A stretch of 64,000 nt of DNA from Aureobasidium sp. EXF-3400 (GCA_024195585.1 SWBL01000086.1:1-64000), one strand, 5' to 3'. Counted from the first letter of the stretch, positions 11,205-22,450 are shown. Numbers and translations: made by a program. Notes: generated by a model not told the origin, from the letters alone.

Positions 11205-11926
11205 ATGGATGCTCACACTTTCCTACTCGAACGCGCTTCTCGCCCCTACAATGATCACACTACTCTCTCCTACGACCCTGAAGGTACGTGCTGTGTTAGC
11301 CTTCCTGCCCCAGGCCACTGACGTCCCCCTCTCAGGCTGCACTCTCCTCATGATCACCTACACCTGGAACGCTCGTCAGCGTGCCCGCCTCGCTCAACTC
11401 AACTTTTCCGGCGCTGAGAACGCAAAGCTTGGGGCTACCATCTCCTTCAAGAAGCGCGACTACCTCCCAACCGTTCACAAGGACCTGCGTGACCACCTGA
11501 TGAAGCTCATGGTCTACATCATGACTACCAAGGGATACGACATGACCTCCGAAGACAACAACAAAGTTAAGTTCACCAAGCTCACTGCCAAAATCGACGT
11601 TCGCGAGCTCAACCACATTCTCAAGACAACTCTGCGCGGCGTCAAGACTTTCAACAACGATGAAGTCGACGAGGAGTTTGCTGAGGTTACTCTGAACGTC
11701 TGGGGCGTACTGGGCTTTGAAAAAGTCCTCATGGCTACTGCTAAACGCTATATGTAAGTTTACGTCTCACGCGTCCGATGATCATGCTGACTTTCTGTAT
11801 AGCCTCAGCTCCAACGGCGACGGTCATGCTTACTGGGATCTCATCGCTGCTGAAGGCTTGACTAGTGAGCTGACGCTCCTTCGCGGTCAAGTCTATCACG
11901 CCTCTCGCTCGTCCACCTCCGCGTAG
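11205..11926 (+). CDS. Three-exon gene, product unknown
   Basis: Exons 11205-11283, 11336-11753 and 11803-11926 (introns 52 and 49 nt, good donors and branch points) give 206 residues in frame; all three junctions keep phase. The start MDAHTFLLERASRPYND is in a different frame from the long open frame of exon 2, so a single-ORF view misplaces the N-terminus. The product is mixed alpha/beta in character with no signal peptide, membrane segment or known motif. Confidence 0.6.
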
Positions 11927-12374
11927 ACGGGCTACAACACTTCAACGGTCAGTTTCTTGGGTCTGCATGACATAGGTTGGCATGGGAACAATAGCAGCAG
12001 CCAGGACGCCTTCTGAAGTCCGAGGATGTCATGCTCTCTTTTCTTTACGCTCAACCGGTATCACCTTTGATGCACTCAGCTCGTTCCGGCTCAAAGAGCA
12101 ATGGTTACTATCGAAAGACTTTGAGGTTGAGTTGACCAAGCATAAGAAATAATCGAATCTTTCCCAAAGTGCTTATATACTGCCTATCTTGATCGGGTGC
12201 TTGCCGATAAGAAACCTCACAAAGCAACTTTCACGTTTCTTTGTTTCGTGCACATCCGGCGTAGCTTGCTTCTTTGTTCCGCATCAATCTCTAAGAAATG
12301 ATGGTGCTTAGCTCATCCCTCGCTGTGAGTTCAGGCTTCTTGATTGGGAACCGAAGACAATCGCTGACAAACTT
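11927..12374. other. Intergenic sequence
   Basis: No gene supported. ATGATGGTGCTTAGC at about 12298 followed by a GTGAGT donor could be a short first exon of the decayed coding region that follows, but this is speculative. Confidence 0.3.
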
Positions 12375-12858
12375 ATGAGAGCAACACAGTACCTGCGTTG
12401 TACTTACCACGATGCCTACTTCCCCGTTCAAGAGCACATCGACGCTCAACTAGCAAAAGCTCGCACAGTAATCCAGTCTCACCAGCCAGTATCTTCGACA
12501 TACAACCTGATCCTCGAGTACCTCCAGCCCAACTCTATTTCCACTGCCATGCCCATCCCGTCGTGTGTTGCACCTGCGGGATCTTTGACGAGTACAGACC
12601 AAACTCTCCGATGGTGCGAGAGGACCGTCAGTCTTTCACTAAAGCAACAGACAGCACTCGCGCCCTGTATTCCCGGTCTGCAATAGAGTCTCAAGGAAAA
12701 TGCCGATTTTGATCTCTCCAACACGTCGAACAATGGAATTCCCTCACTCCCGTTGTTAAAGACGGATGATGCCTTGGTTCTCGCTACGCTCAAGATCTTC
12801 ATTGCAAAGATCCATGGAACGGCCGGTGAGGAGCAGCAGAACAATAGAATCGCTTGAA
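12375..12858 (+). pseudogene. Decayed or misread coding region, product unknown
   Basis: Coding character runs through this stretch but changes frame. It starts in one frame (QYLRCTYHDAYFPVQEHIDA), switches near 12530 to a second (YFHCHAHPVVCCTCGIFDEY), and returns near 12711 to the first (DLSNTSNNGIPSLPLLKT) up to TGA at 12856-12858. The first frame also meets TAG at 12684. One alternative keeps a single frame by splicing a 60-nt GTCAGT...AATAG intron at 12627-12686, but this loses the His/Cys-rich stretch that looks most coding-like. So either two compensating indels broke the gene, or the intron model is right. No family recognised. Confidence 0.4.
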
Positions 12859-13058
12859 GCTGCTGCTACTATTGTCAAAGTGGAAAATGATCAAGCACGA
12901 ATGAATTAAGTAAGAGACATACTGATCGTGTGTGGTCCTTATCTGGCTTTTTGTCCAGACAGTGCTAGAGCAGAGAGCACGTTGGGTACGGTATGACATC
13001 GAGACTCATATGGCCGATCACGCGTGGTCCTGATGAAAAGAGGTCTTGAAGCAAAAGG

Positions 13059-13955
13059 ATGTCTGCAGAAGACTCGCTGATGGGATGGTTGCCGATAGAG
13101 ACAATCAAGCACCTGCCCTGACTGCCCGAATCACTGGTTCCGGTTCTCAAGCTTTCTCAATGCTTTTCCTTCGTACAACCCAGATCTTTTCAAGAATTGG
13201 TGCAGACGTCAAAATAAACACAGCCACCACCACCACCACCACTATCACTACTATACCACTTGAACAACCCCAATGCTCGGGAGTCTCTCCGGAGGTGCGC
13301 GCATCGGTTTTCAAGACCATGACCAAGCCCACGAGGTCCCTACACATTCTATCTCACACGTCAATGATGGCAGTAGACACGAAGCCTTCTACGACCCTGC
13401 TACCGACCACTATGAGTTGTTGCGAGTCTAGCCGGATTATGAGATTGCTGGTGAGCCCATTGTACGCAGAAAGTCTGTCGGGCTCCCCAGTTCCCTGTCT
13501 TTGGTGTCGCTGTGGGACTCCATTCTTGCGTGATGATCCTGCTCCTGAACGTTACGTGACCTTCAGATCCAGTTCCGCCTCAACCAACATCCCTGACAAG
13601 ACACAGCACCACTTCGAGCGTGTGCATTCCCCTAGTACCTTGACTACCCCTGGAACTTCCCTTCAAATGTAAGGGTTGTATCACTGGTATGAGAGCCAGC
13701 AATAAGGAGCGGATGGCTGGCCTTGAGGTACACGTACCCGGTATTCGACATTGAGCTGTTCAGCTTGATTTGTTTCGCTGCACGATCAAGTATGCTTGTA
13801 TCCCTGGGAGAAGAGATCATCTCGACGATCGTGGTGCGTACCATATCGTCGGTGGCAGAGCAGTCTTCGGTAATGATCCGAATTTGGTCTTGGTCTTCAT
13901 GGATGCCACTTTTATACGTGGCTTCTGGGAGAGTTGGGAAGATTCATCCGAATAG
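13059..13955 (+). pseudogene. Decayed gene with several lesions, unknown product
   Basis: A coding-like path of about 300 codons begins MSAEDSLMGWLPIETIKHL at 13059, shifts frame near 13110 into CPDCPNHWFRF and a poly-His tract near 13223-13240, meets TGA at 13261 and TAG at 13429, shifts near 13535 into DPAPERYVTFRSSS, shifts near 13665 into FKCKGCITGMRASN, meets TGA at 13752 and ends at 13955 (FWESWEDSSE). The blocks adjoin without gaps, so introns of normal length do not explain them. The Cys pairs suggest the ancestor bound zinc. Decay is the simplest reading; clustered sequencing errors are the alternative. Confidence 0.5.
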
Positions 13956-14345
13956 ATAGGGAAATACAGCATGAACGACATCACACCTGTTCGGAACAGT
14001 CTGAGATCAAGAAGAAGCATCATTTGACGTATTTGAGTACAGGGATGCAGTCGCTTTAGGGGACTCAATTCAGGTCATAATAATCTTTGTTTTATGGTTT
14101 GATATCAACTTCACGGATAGTTTGCTCAAGTGATCATGTCCTGCTGCCGATACCCAAATCAAGCTCGATTACCATAGTTGGAAGCAAGCTAACACTGCGT
14201 TGGTAAATCTTCCGTCGGGCTGCTATTGTCAAATGTAAGCTTTCCGTCATTCAGTCAAGCCGTTCTCTAGCCGCAACCGAACCATACCTTCCACTCGAAA
14301 ACTCCCCTGCACCTCCACAACTCAATTAATCCGCCATCTATCATC
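13956..14345. other. Intergenic sequence
   Basis: No gene, RNA or repeat recognised; the last ~80 bases are a pyrimidine-rich leader of the next gene. Confidence 0.4.
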
Positions 14346-14719
14346 ATGGCCATCGTCAATTGGGGCATCGATCACCCTAACAACCCTCGCAACAAGGAGA
14401 ACCCTGAGCTTGCGAAGAAGCTAGAGGAGGAGCGTCGTAACTTTGTGGGCACTGCAACCAAAGGCGCCATCCGCACCAACCCTGATGGCACCATCATGGG
14501 CTCCAAAACTAGAGTGAAGGCGTATGTTCTTGAAATCTTGCGCACGCGAATGTACTGACATTAGATGCACAGCTCTGAGAGCCAATCCGATGTCAAGGAG
14601 CAAACAAGCGCTGAACGCATGCCCAGCGAGGAGAAGCGCGGTGTCAAGACGTAAGTCATGTTCCATTGTACTCGAATGCCTAGTGCTGATCATCCCGCCT
14701 TAGTACCACAGAGTCTTGA
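14346..14719 (+). CDS. Small hydrophilic protein (89 aa), unknown
   Basis: Three exons, 14346-14521, 14573-14650 and 14704-14719, spliced with matching phases, encode 89 residues. The last exon adds only five codons and the stop. The product is highly charged, rich in Lys, Glu, Asn and Pro, and lacks hydrophobic segments, so it is probably disordered and intracellular. A competing acceptor at 14563-14564 leaves another open frame, but it lies too close to the branch point and gives a less plausible product. No family recognised. Confidence 0.6.
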
Positions 14720-15100
14720 GCGCAGTAAGAGCATGAGGAGTTTTCGAGTGTGTAAGTCTATGATTGTTCACCCACCATAGCAGTCAGTCAAGCCGGAATA
14801 TCACTCACGTCTTTGGATCACTGCCCATTCTGTTCAATCATATTGTATCCCCGTGAAAGCTGACGCAAACTTGACAACGTACCAAAATGCACGAATGTGA
14901 TGCCAAATCGTGTAGTGCCAGAGAGACCCATAGATCAGACACTCTCACTGGACATCATCAGATATTCACGACACATGCTACATCTTTATAGACGACTGTA
15001 GACATGATTGGCACAACGAGATAGAATCAATGCGCGAGAAACAAAAGCTGTTGTTACATATCCGGTCTATAAACTCGATTCGCTACCATTGCTCCCCCGT
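14720..15100. other. Intergenic sequence between convergent genes
   Basis: 3' flanks of the 89-residue gene and of the minus-strand C2H2 gene. Nothing else recognised. Confidence 0.45.
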
Positions 15101-15918
15101 TCATTCCTCCTCCACGTGGGTGCCCTCATGTCTGAGGACGTGTGCCTTCTGTTGAAAGCCTCTTCCACAGACCGAGCAGAAGAAGATCTTGTACTGAGGT
15201 ACATGGGTCATGCAGTGCGCGACCAGGAATCTGCGAGTCGGGTGGTTGTAGGTGCAGTTTCCCCGTCTGCATCTGGGATTGTTGAACTTGACTCTAGGCA
15301 CTGGAAGGCCGATGTGGTCGTGATTGATGTGGGACTATAGCAGTGTTAGTTGTGGAGCTTGGAAAAGTGGCTGTAGAGAGACTTACGACGAGCCTTGCAG
15401 GGGCGTCAGCGCCTTCGAAGTTTCTGCTGCAGCCCTGCCATTCGCAGGACAGACGTTGAGGAGTAGACTGAGCAGTACCAGGACTTACAACAGCAACAGC
15501 AGTCAGTGTAGGAGCAACGGCCGGGTCCTCAGGGGCAGGAGACGAAGGACCAGCATCCGACACGGGGGTTGTTTTGTGCTCGGTAGACTCGGCACCTGCA
15601 CTCTCGAAGTCTTGAAAACTGACAGGGGCGCGGTAGACAGGCAAGGACTCGATGTCAAAGCCAGGAGGGAGAGGTTGGTTCAGGGGTCTGAATCTGGCGA
15701 TGGCTGTTGCGAGAAGCGCATCCTCGTCCATCTCGTGGGGCAGGCGAGGACTGGCTCTGCCACCTGTGGCTGCGTAGTACTGCTTGGACGTCAGACGTGT
15801 CGAACTAACCCGCAAGCGTCATGCTTACTTCTGGGTAGAACTCTGCGACGGCCTGACTATGCATCTTGGGAGGTTCATCTCCAGGCTCCTCGTGGTTGGT
15901 AGCGTGTGTGTCTGACAT
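15101..15918 (-). CDS. Three-finger C2H2 zinc-finger protein
   Basis: Minus strand; exons 15918-15829, 15779-15387 and 15334-15101 splice in phase 0 to 238 residues. The N-terminal half is acidic and Pro/Ala-rich. The second exon ends inside a zinc finger whose Cys pair (CEWQGC) is in exon 2 and whose His pair (HINH) is in exon 3; splicing is therefore required for the finger. Two more follow: CRRGNC...HCMTH and a classical CSVCGRGFQQKAHVLRHEGTH type. CxxxxC spacing plus a classical last finger is common in fungal transcription factors and RNA-binding zinc fingers. A nuclear regulatory role is likely; targets are unknown. Confidence 0.8.
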
Positions 15919-16170
15919 TCTCACGACAGGTTCGTTCTCAAAGTTGGAGACCAGATTGTTGTTGCTGACTGTTTGATAGCTCAGGGAAGAACTCAACGCG
16001 ACGAAAGAAGGAAATACGTGTTGGTTTGCTTTCGTGGACCAGCCTTGGCGTGGTGCGAAGTTCGAAGCAAGGTCGCAGACTCGCTTATGTTTGTTGTTCT
16101 CGACGGAACCTGGTCTCTCGTCAAGACCTTCCCTTCCATTAGATTCATCTTCTACAACCTTTCAATCAAG

Positions 16171-16910
16171 ATGTCACGCAAGACCAAAAAGATGAAGAAC
16201 AAAGGCAAAAAGACCATCAAGCAAGATTCCCAGCTGCGCATTGACAACCCGGTCACCGAAAGCCGCGTGGTGGACCAAGCCACTGCTTCGACCACTGGTA
16301 CCTCAACTGGCCCTTGGGACCTGAATCGATACTAATAGGTACAGCAGATGTCACTCCAGCTCAAAGCCCTCTGTTAGCCCTGCCCCTTGAACTCCGCATG
16401 GAAATATACAAACACGTACTCTCGACAGGAGACGTCGACGAGAAGACAGGTTCTCCTATCCTAAGCATCAAGAAACGCCGAAGACTTCGTTGCACCTCCT
16501 CCAAAGCACGTGTCAATCGCTATCGTCTCGTAAACTTCAACTCAAAGTACTTCGCTCTATCCAGAACTTGTGTTCAGATTCGTGAGGAAATTCGTGACCG
16601 CTTACCAGCCCCCGTCATGGGATTCTGGTCGCCTGGTGTTCTAGGTCACTTCTTGGGCGATCATGGCGGTAATGTTGATGATGTCGTTCTCAATGAGCAC
16701 GCTGTGAGGTTCCTTGAGTCGACAGAAGGCATCATGGTTTCAACTTTGAGAGGTCCTGCATATGCTCAGCAGCAAAGCCGAATCTTCAAGGCTGTTGAAA
16801 ACCCCTCCCTTTGGGCTGTTGGCATCACGGGTCGTGGAGGCAGGCAGTCAAAACGTGCCGCTCGGGCCTGGCGACACCTTCTACTGCTCCTGGTCAAAGC
16901 CAACAGATAA
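16171..16910 (+). CDS. 2EXR/F-box-like protein, array member 1
   Basis: Exon 1 16171-16297 encodes a Lys-rich tail (MSRKTKKMKNKGKK). A short intron ends at one of three in-frame AGs between 16338 and 16347 (branch ACTAAT), and exon 2 runs to 16910; about 229 residues. The core reads LLALPLELRMEIYKHVL, then FNSKYFALSRTCVQIREEI, the pattern of fungal 2EXR / F-box-like domains. This is the first of four adjacent same-strand paralogues sharing the basic N-tail and an intron just before the domain. The basic tail suggests nuclear or nucleic-acid contact; the function of 2EXR proteins is not established. Confidence 0.65.
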
Positions 16911-17401
16911 GGTTGTCGATTTCCTTTCTCCCGCTGTGCATGACGCAGTCACTGACCTGAGTTATAGTAACTGCATTGACTAGCCGTTACGACAGGCCAT
17001 CTGGATCCCCACTTGCTAGAGGACGACGAAAATGGCAGGACTTCAAAGTTCTGTGCAGGAAGAGGTTGTGAGAAAGAAGGACAGGGCCAGCAGAAGATTT
17101 GCTAGTAAACGAGCTTAGAGGATAGTATTGGAGAGGGCTTCCGGTACCTGTAGTATCAAATCATCGAGCCTTATTACTGTACAATCATCAATCCAATAGC
17201 AGTGTCTCCTTTATCGATAGATTCGTGCAATCTGATATGAGGTCATACATGTGTTGTCACGGAGGTGGGTTCAATGGTCTTGGCGTGTTTCCAGTCCAGA
17301 TGTGGTCGAGGATCGGGTCAAGCCAGTTTCCTTCGCATCTTCGCTACGCGCACTCCCATCACAGACAAGTTATCATACCTGTCTTCAGTGCACTTGCCAA
17401 C
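16911..17401. other. Intergenic sequence within the 2EXR array
   Basis: Spacer between array members 1 and 2 with no gene or repeat that I can recognise. Confidence 0.4.
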
Positions 17402-18268
17402 ATGCCTCCAAAGAAGAAGAGAAACGCTGGCAAGACCAAGTCACAGACTGGTGGCCGTCGCTCAGGCATGGGCGCGAAGAAGAACAACAATCAGGTAATC
17501 ATCCTCTAGCCCCTGGCGAATCCACTCGCGCGCGGTACTGATCAATTTCTCCAGGCTCATGCTCAAATTGCTGCCGACGGCGACCCCTCGTCTGCTACAC
17601 AGACTCTGGACACGGGTAAGGCAAGCCGAGCTCATCAACGACACGATTACACTGACAAACCGGCAGCTCCCAACACAACAGCCCCTGAGGCTCGCAATGC
17701 TCAAAGTCAAAGTCTTCTGTTCACGCTACCTCTTGAAGTCCAAGTCATGGTGTATGGCCACGTCCTGAACAACAAGACCCTTACCATCGGCACAAGACGC
17801 GAGCTTCGCCGTCAGTCTCGCGTACAACGTCACAACCAATTCACTCTCGAAAACTTCAACAGCAAGCACTTTGCCCTCATCAAGACTTGCACCAAGATCA
17901 ACGAAGAGATTGAGAAGTTCGTCTTGCCCAAAGTTGGTTTCACCTTCCTGTCGACGGATGCTTTTGCACGCTTTCTCGGCGGTCGTACTGGCTACGGGAT
18001 CTATCTCGGCGGCGAGTCAGATGAGTACAGTTCCAAGCTGCTCCAGAAACTCTGCAAGGTTGAGGTCAAGATCCAAAAGCATCGGAGATGGTATGAGCCA
18101 CTTGAGGCTATGGAATGGGTGGAGAGGACCTTGAGATACCCACTCAACGTCACCTTCGTCGACTACGATCGTGACGAAAACTACACTAGCCGTGCATGTC
18201 GCGAGGCAATCAGACGTTGGGATGAGCGTATCCAGGAACTCAAGGCGCTACAGACTGAGGAAAGTTGA
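17402..18268 (+). CDS. 2EXR/F-box-like protein, array member 2
   Basis: Exons 17402-17494, 17555-17615 and 17667-18268 give 251 residues. Exon 1 encodes MPPKKKRNAGKTKSQTGG and ends at a phase-0 donor; exon 2 is 61 nt, the same length as in array member 4. The second intron is a stop-free 51-mer, so the unspliced frame is also open. The core reads LFTLPLEVQVMVYGHVL and HFALIKTCTKINEEI, as in its neighbours, followed by a mixed alpha/beta stretch and a charged helical tail. Same family and same uncertainty as member 1. Confidence 0.7.
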
Positions 18269-18743
18269 GCAAAAGCAAGGCAGAGACTCAAATGAACCGT
18301 ACGACGTGGCTGCTCAGGCAGGAAGAATGGGAAGGAGAAGTCATTTTGAAGCAGGAGTGGAGAGAGGTGCTTTGGCAGGGCATAGTAGTCACACAACGGC
18401 AGTAATACGTCAATCGTCACAAAGGCTGTAAACCTCTCCATCAAATTTCCCAGGCCTCTTTCCAACGTGATAACCTAGCCCTGTTCTCAACCTTACGATT
18501 TTGCTACTGACATCTGGGGGACAAGGAACGCGGTCTTCTATACTAGAATATCAGCATCTCGTGCAGATTCATGCGGTGTTGCCTGGTGGTTTGGTTGATG
18601 TCCGGGCTTGGCATTGTCTTGGATTCTCCGTGTCAGAGCGAACTACATCTCTTTGTCTGTTTCCACCGTCTGACGCCCTACGCAACCGCCGTCTGGATCA
18701 CTCACCGGCCATTTCGCTGGTGTGGTGTACTTCGCTGAGCAAG
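18269..18743. other. Intergenic sequence within the 2EXR array
   Basis: Spacer between array members 2 and 3; no gene recognised. Confidence 0.4.
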
Positions 18744-19654
18744 ATGGCCTCCAGGATGAAGAAAGCTACCCACAAATCCAAGCAGACACGCGCTACAAAG
18801 AACGAGAGCAGCATGGTAAACACCAACGAACCCCTGGAAACACCTTCCATATACGCGACTGACACCGCTGCTCAGCCTTTCATCGAACAGGCTATGTCAA
18901 ACGAGTCCTCATCCGCATCAATTACTCAAGAGCTTGGTGAGTCGAATCCGAGCGTGCGTTTGCTGCTTGAGCTGATGTCGTCGACAGATAACGCCCAGGC
19001 GTTCACGACAGGCACTTCTTCACCCAGAGCAGGCGCTCCTGCTACTGGTAAGTTGAATACGAGCGAACTGATCATCCAAGCCCACTAAATTCTCCAACAG
19101 GCGCTGCCACCATCAAGCCATCTCAGAAAGCCGTTGCGCAAACTCAGTGTCCCCTCTTCTTGCTTCCTACTGAGGTTCGCCTTATGATCTACAAACATGT
19201 CTTTGATCACGAGACTATTGTGACTGGCGCTGTCAACAAGGACACCTTCGCACGCATCTATACAATCGGTCAACCCCAAGACCAGCATCCTCTCGCTCTC
19301 CTCAAGACTTGCCGCTCCATCTACGCCGAGGTCAAGGAGCTCGTCAACCCCAGGTCCATCGTCAGGGACATCCCTGCAATCACCGTCGTGAGACATGTGT
19401 ACGGTGACTCTTGGGAGCAGAGTGTTTTGCTCGATCATGTGGACCTCCTGCGCAAGATGACCAAGCTGTGGGTGAGAATGGGCATACAGCGATCCCTTAC
19501 ATGCAAGCGTTTCAAGCCCATCAACCCAGATATAAACGAGCCTTTGCGCTTGGAATTCGTCGACGAGGAGGAGCCTGACGGTGCATCTGGCGTTGCTGAC
19601 AGGGGTTGGTCTTGGCTCCTGGAAGCATTCGTAGCCACGAAACAGGGGCAGTAG
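18744..19654 (+). CDS. 2EXR/F-box-like protein, array member 3 (internally shortened)
   Basis: Start at 18744 (MASRMKKATHKSKQTR). A certain intron at 19048-19100 restores the frame into AATIKPSQKAVAQTQC; a possible second, stop-free one lies at 18937-18987 and matches the exon plan of members 2 and 4. The product has 268 or 285 residues. The core FLLPTEVRLMIYKHVF is close to member 4, but where member 4 has about 20 extra residues between the YTIG and ALLKTC motifs, this copy goes almost directly from one to the other, so a segment has been lost. The region C-terminal to the domain is also shorter. Confidence 0.65.
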
Positions 19655-20081
19655 GACTTGGTGATGGACAACGTCAGCGAACAGTCCAGGGAGACAGCAC
19701 CGTAGAGAGGTGCAGATTGCGAGACTGCAGGCAAGCACTTGTACAAAAATTGACATGACAGTCCTTGACAACATCAATGACTTCTCCCCATCTTCTCTTT
19801 CGTCCCAAGTTTCATGTTACATCACACTTCTCTCGTTCTCACATGAAATAGCGCAAATGATATGTTTTCTTGGACAAGTCATTCCAGACAATGTGACAAC
19901 CATTAACAGTGCTCTGCTAGACAGACAAATGCTCGAGTCGTTGCCTTGAGGTCTTGGCATAATCTATAGGACTTCTCCAGCGGACTTGCAGCCTGATTAG
20001 TCCTTTCCCGAGGCAGGACCAGCGCGAGACATCATCGCAATCACTCGCTCGCCATCGGGTCCTCACAACCTCTGAGAAGTC
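19655..20081. other. Intergenic sequence within the 2EXR array
   Basis: Spacer between array members 3 and 4; no gene recognised. Confidence 0.4.
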
Positions 20082-21009
20082 ATGGCCTCGAAGAAGAGAA
20101 AGAGGGCTTGCGCCACAGGCAAGCAGTCAGGAGATAGTCGCGCCGCAAAGAAGAACGATAAGGTAACGTCGTTGGCCTTAGAAGACGTCCCTAAGAGCTC
20201 TGACTAACACCTTCACTCAGAAACTGGTTCAGACTCCCATGATTGAGTACTCTTCAAGCAGCGCAGGCGCCCCATCTACTGGTAAGTGCAGTCTGAACAG
20301 TCACTCTTCCAAGCTAACCTTCCCAACAGGACCCGTCGTTACTCAAGCTGTTGCTCAGACTCAGTGTCGCATCTTCCTGCTTCCTGCTGAGCTCCGTAAG
20401 ATGATCTACAACTACGTCTTCGACACCGGCACCATCGACAAAAAGACACTTGCACGCGTCTATACAATCGGCAAACGCAGACAACAGCGCATCCAGAACC
20501 TAGCCATCCGCAAAAACAACTTCAAGCTCGAAAACATCGGTCACCATCACTTTGCTCTTCTCAAGACTTGTCGTACCATCTACGCAGAGTGCAAGCCGTT
20601 CTTCGACTCCAAGGTTGTCTACAGATTCACTTCGCCTCTGGCTGTTGCAAGTTTTCTGTGCGGTGGCAACCTGGATTTGCCTCGATTCTCGCCTCCAGAT
20701 CTTGATGTCCTGGATAAAGCCGTCAAAGTCCAAGTCGTGGTTGATCCAGCTCAGGGCGACTCTCCTTATCCTCACTACCCGTTCGACATTGTGCTCAGAT
20801 CGATGTATGAGCTTAGATCAATCAATGAGCCTCGCGGTCTTGGATTGACCTTCATCGATCAGGGTAATGTTGATGGCACACCCAGCCCTGCCTGTGAGAG
20901 AGCCCAATCGCGTTTAGCTTCTTCCGAGCATATGCTATTCCGCCAGAGCAGACCGCACCCAGAAGCACTAAGATTGATGGCAGAGCTGCAAGCAAGAAAC
21001 GCCGTCTGA
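20082..21009 (+). CDS. 2EXR/F-box-like protein, array member 4
   Basis: Exons 20082-20162, 20221-20281 and 20330-21009 join in phase to 273 residues. The first encodes the basic tail MASKKRKRACATGKQSGD, the 61-nt second a Ser-rich linker, the third the domain: CRIFLLPAELRKMIYNYVF, YTIGKRRQQR, HFALLKTCRTIYAE. The last two motifs are shared almost verbatim with member 3, so these two are the most recent duplicates. A C-terminal mixed region follows. Nuclear localisation is plausible from the basic tail; molecular function is unknown. Confidence 0.7.
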
Positions 21010-21213
21010 TTGGGCATGTGGGTTGGAATTCGGCGAGTCACTGAGCATACAACTTGCACATGGTATCTAGGGTAGCATGGTGTTTCTTTGGACATCGTCG
21101 TGAATGAGGAATGGATTATGCCTTTTGATAGCCTACCAGGAACACTGCCTCTCGTCTGGAGCTTCTACACAGATTGATCTCTTTTGCTTCCTCCTTCTTC
21201 TCTTCCTTCTTCG

Positions 21214-21688
21214 CTAGTGACCACCCAACCTCTCCATAGTGTACATCAGAGTAGTCCCAGCTCGAGCGGGAGGAGCACCTTCGAGATGACCAGGAATATT
21301 GCCTGGGCCAGGGTAAGCAGGAAGAACAGGGGCAAGCTCTTTACAACATTAGCTAGCTTCTCACTTAAGACAGCTTCTTGATCTTACCAATGTCGTCAGG
21401 CAGCGTGCCTGCATCGCCAAAGCCACGAGATCGACCAACACGTCCATCTCTGGCATATAAAAAGCGAAGGCGAGGGTCCTGGAACAAAGCTAACCAGCCG
21501 AAGAAAGCGCAGGTCAGAAGCAGACCGAGACACACGACCATGCCGATGAGCACGGCAGTGGTGACGCGCGAGTGCACTGTGGCCAGAAAGATGACGCCGG
21601 CGAGGGCGACGAGAGAGGCGAAGGCGAACATGTACTTGAGGCTGCGAAGCAGGTCGCGGAGGTGGGAGAGTTGATTAGGGGTTGCCAT
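21214..21688 (-). CDS. Small two-span membrane protein
   Basis: Minus strand; exon 1 21688-21388 and exon 2 21338-21214 join across a 49-nt intron (GTAAGA donor, GCTAAT branch) to 141 residues. Without splicing the frame stops after IKKLS; splicing instead adds a Pro/Gly-rich tail starting ELAPVLPAYPGPGN, which has clear coding character. Two hydrophobic segments lie at about residues 19-37 and 44-68, separated by a short polar turn with Arg, so the protein is probably a membrane hairpin with both ends on the same side. No family recognised. Confidence 0.65.
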
Positions 21689-21904
21689 TGTTGCTGTTGT
21701 TCTTCTCGGTGATTTGCAGGTGGTCTGTGTATGAGATGTTGATGTTGAAAGACGAAAGGGGTGAAGTCATTGGAATGGGTGGAGCCCGAGGCGAGCGAAC
21801 GAACGTGGTGGTCCCGTTCAGCGTGTGTTACTCCCAAAACAACTATCAAAATGCAAAACAAACTTCACACCACCACCAACATCCAACGAAAGCGCAGCGT
21901 CTTC

Positions 21905-22450
21905 GAACGATCAAAGAAGACCAGAAAGAGCAAGGAGAAACACACAAATTGCAGGTGAAAAGAGAAGCAATGCGAGTCAGGTATACCATGCAGTGGGAAA
22001 GAGGAGGATTTCACGCGAGACCACCATGCCTACCGCAAGCCGCCGAATCAAACCGCCGTCACAGCGTGAACCTACCATCGAGACAAGAGCTGCCTTTCGT
22101 CTCCTGAAGAGAGAAAGATGATGGATAAAGAGCAAGGAGATACACACAAACTGCAGGTGAAAAAAGAAGAAATGCGGGCCAGGTCATACCCTGCAGTGGG
22201 AAAAAGAAGGATCAACATACGGAAATCGCCATGCCTACCACAAACCGCCGAATCAGACTGCCGCCGCGTCCTGGTCATATCGTCAAAACAATAAGATCCA
22301 ACCTGTTATCTCCTGAGGAGAGAATGGGTATTGAGAAAGAGCATGGAGAGAGATATGAACTGCAGACCAAAAGAGATGCAATGCGAGACAGGCACACCCT
22401 GCAGTGGGAAAGAGGAGGAAACACCGCAAGACACGCCGTCCCAACCGCTA
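21905..22450 (+). repeat. Three degenerate tandem ~200-bp repeats with decayed coding potential
   Basis: A unit containing GAGAAA-CACAAA-TTGCAGGTGAAA and, ~45 bases later, CTGCAGTGGGAAA, then ATGCCTACC-GCCGAATC, recurs with its anchor near 21951, 22153 and 22362 (spacing 202 and 209 bp). Translated, the copies share KEQGETHKLQVKREAM-, KEQGDTHKLQVKKEEM- and KEHGERYELQTKRDAM-type peptides and an MPTxxRRI start, but in different frames. Only the last copy keeps a longer open frame (22231-22569). This looks like a tandemly duplicated short charged-coil gene, now mostly broken. Confidence 0.55.
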
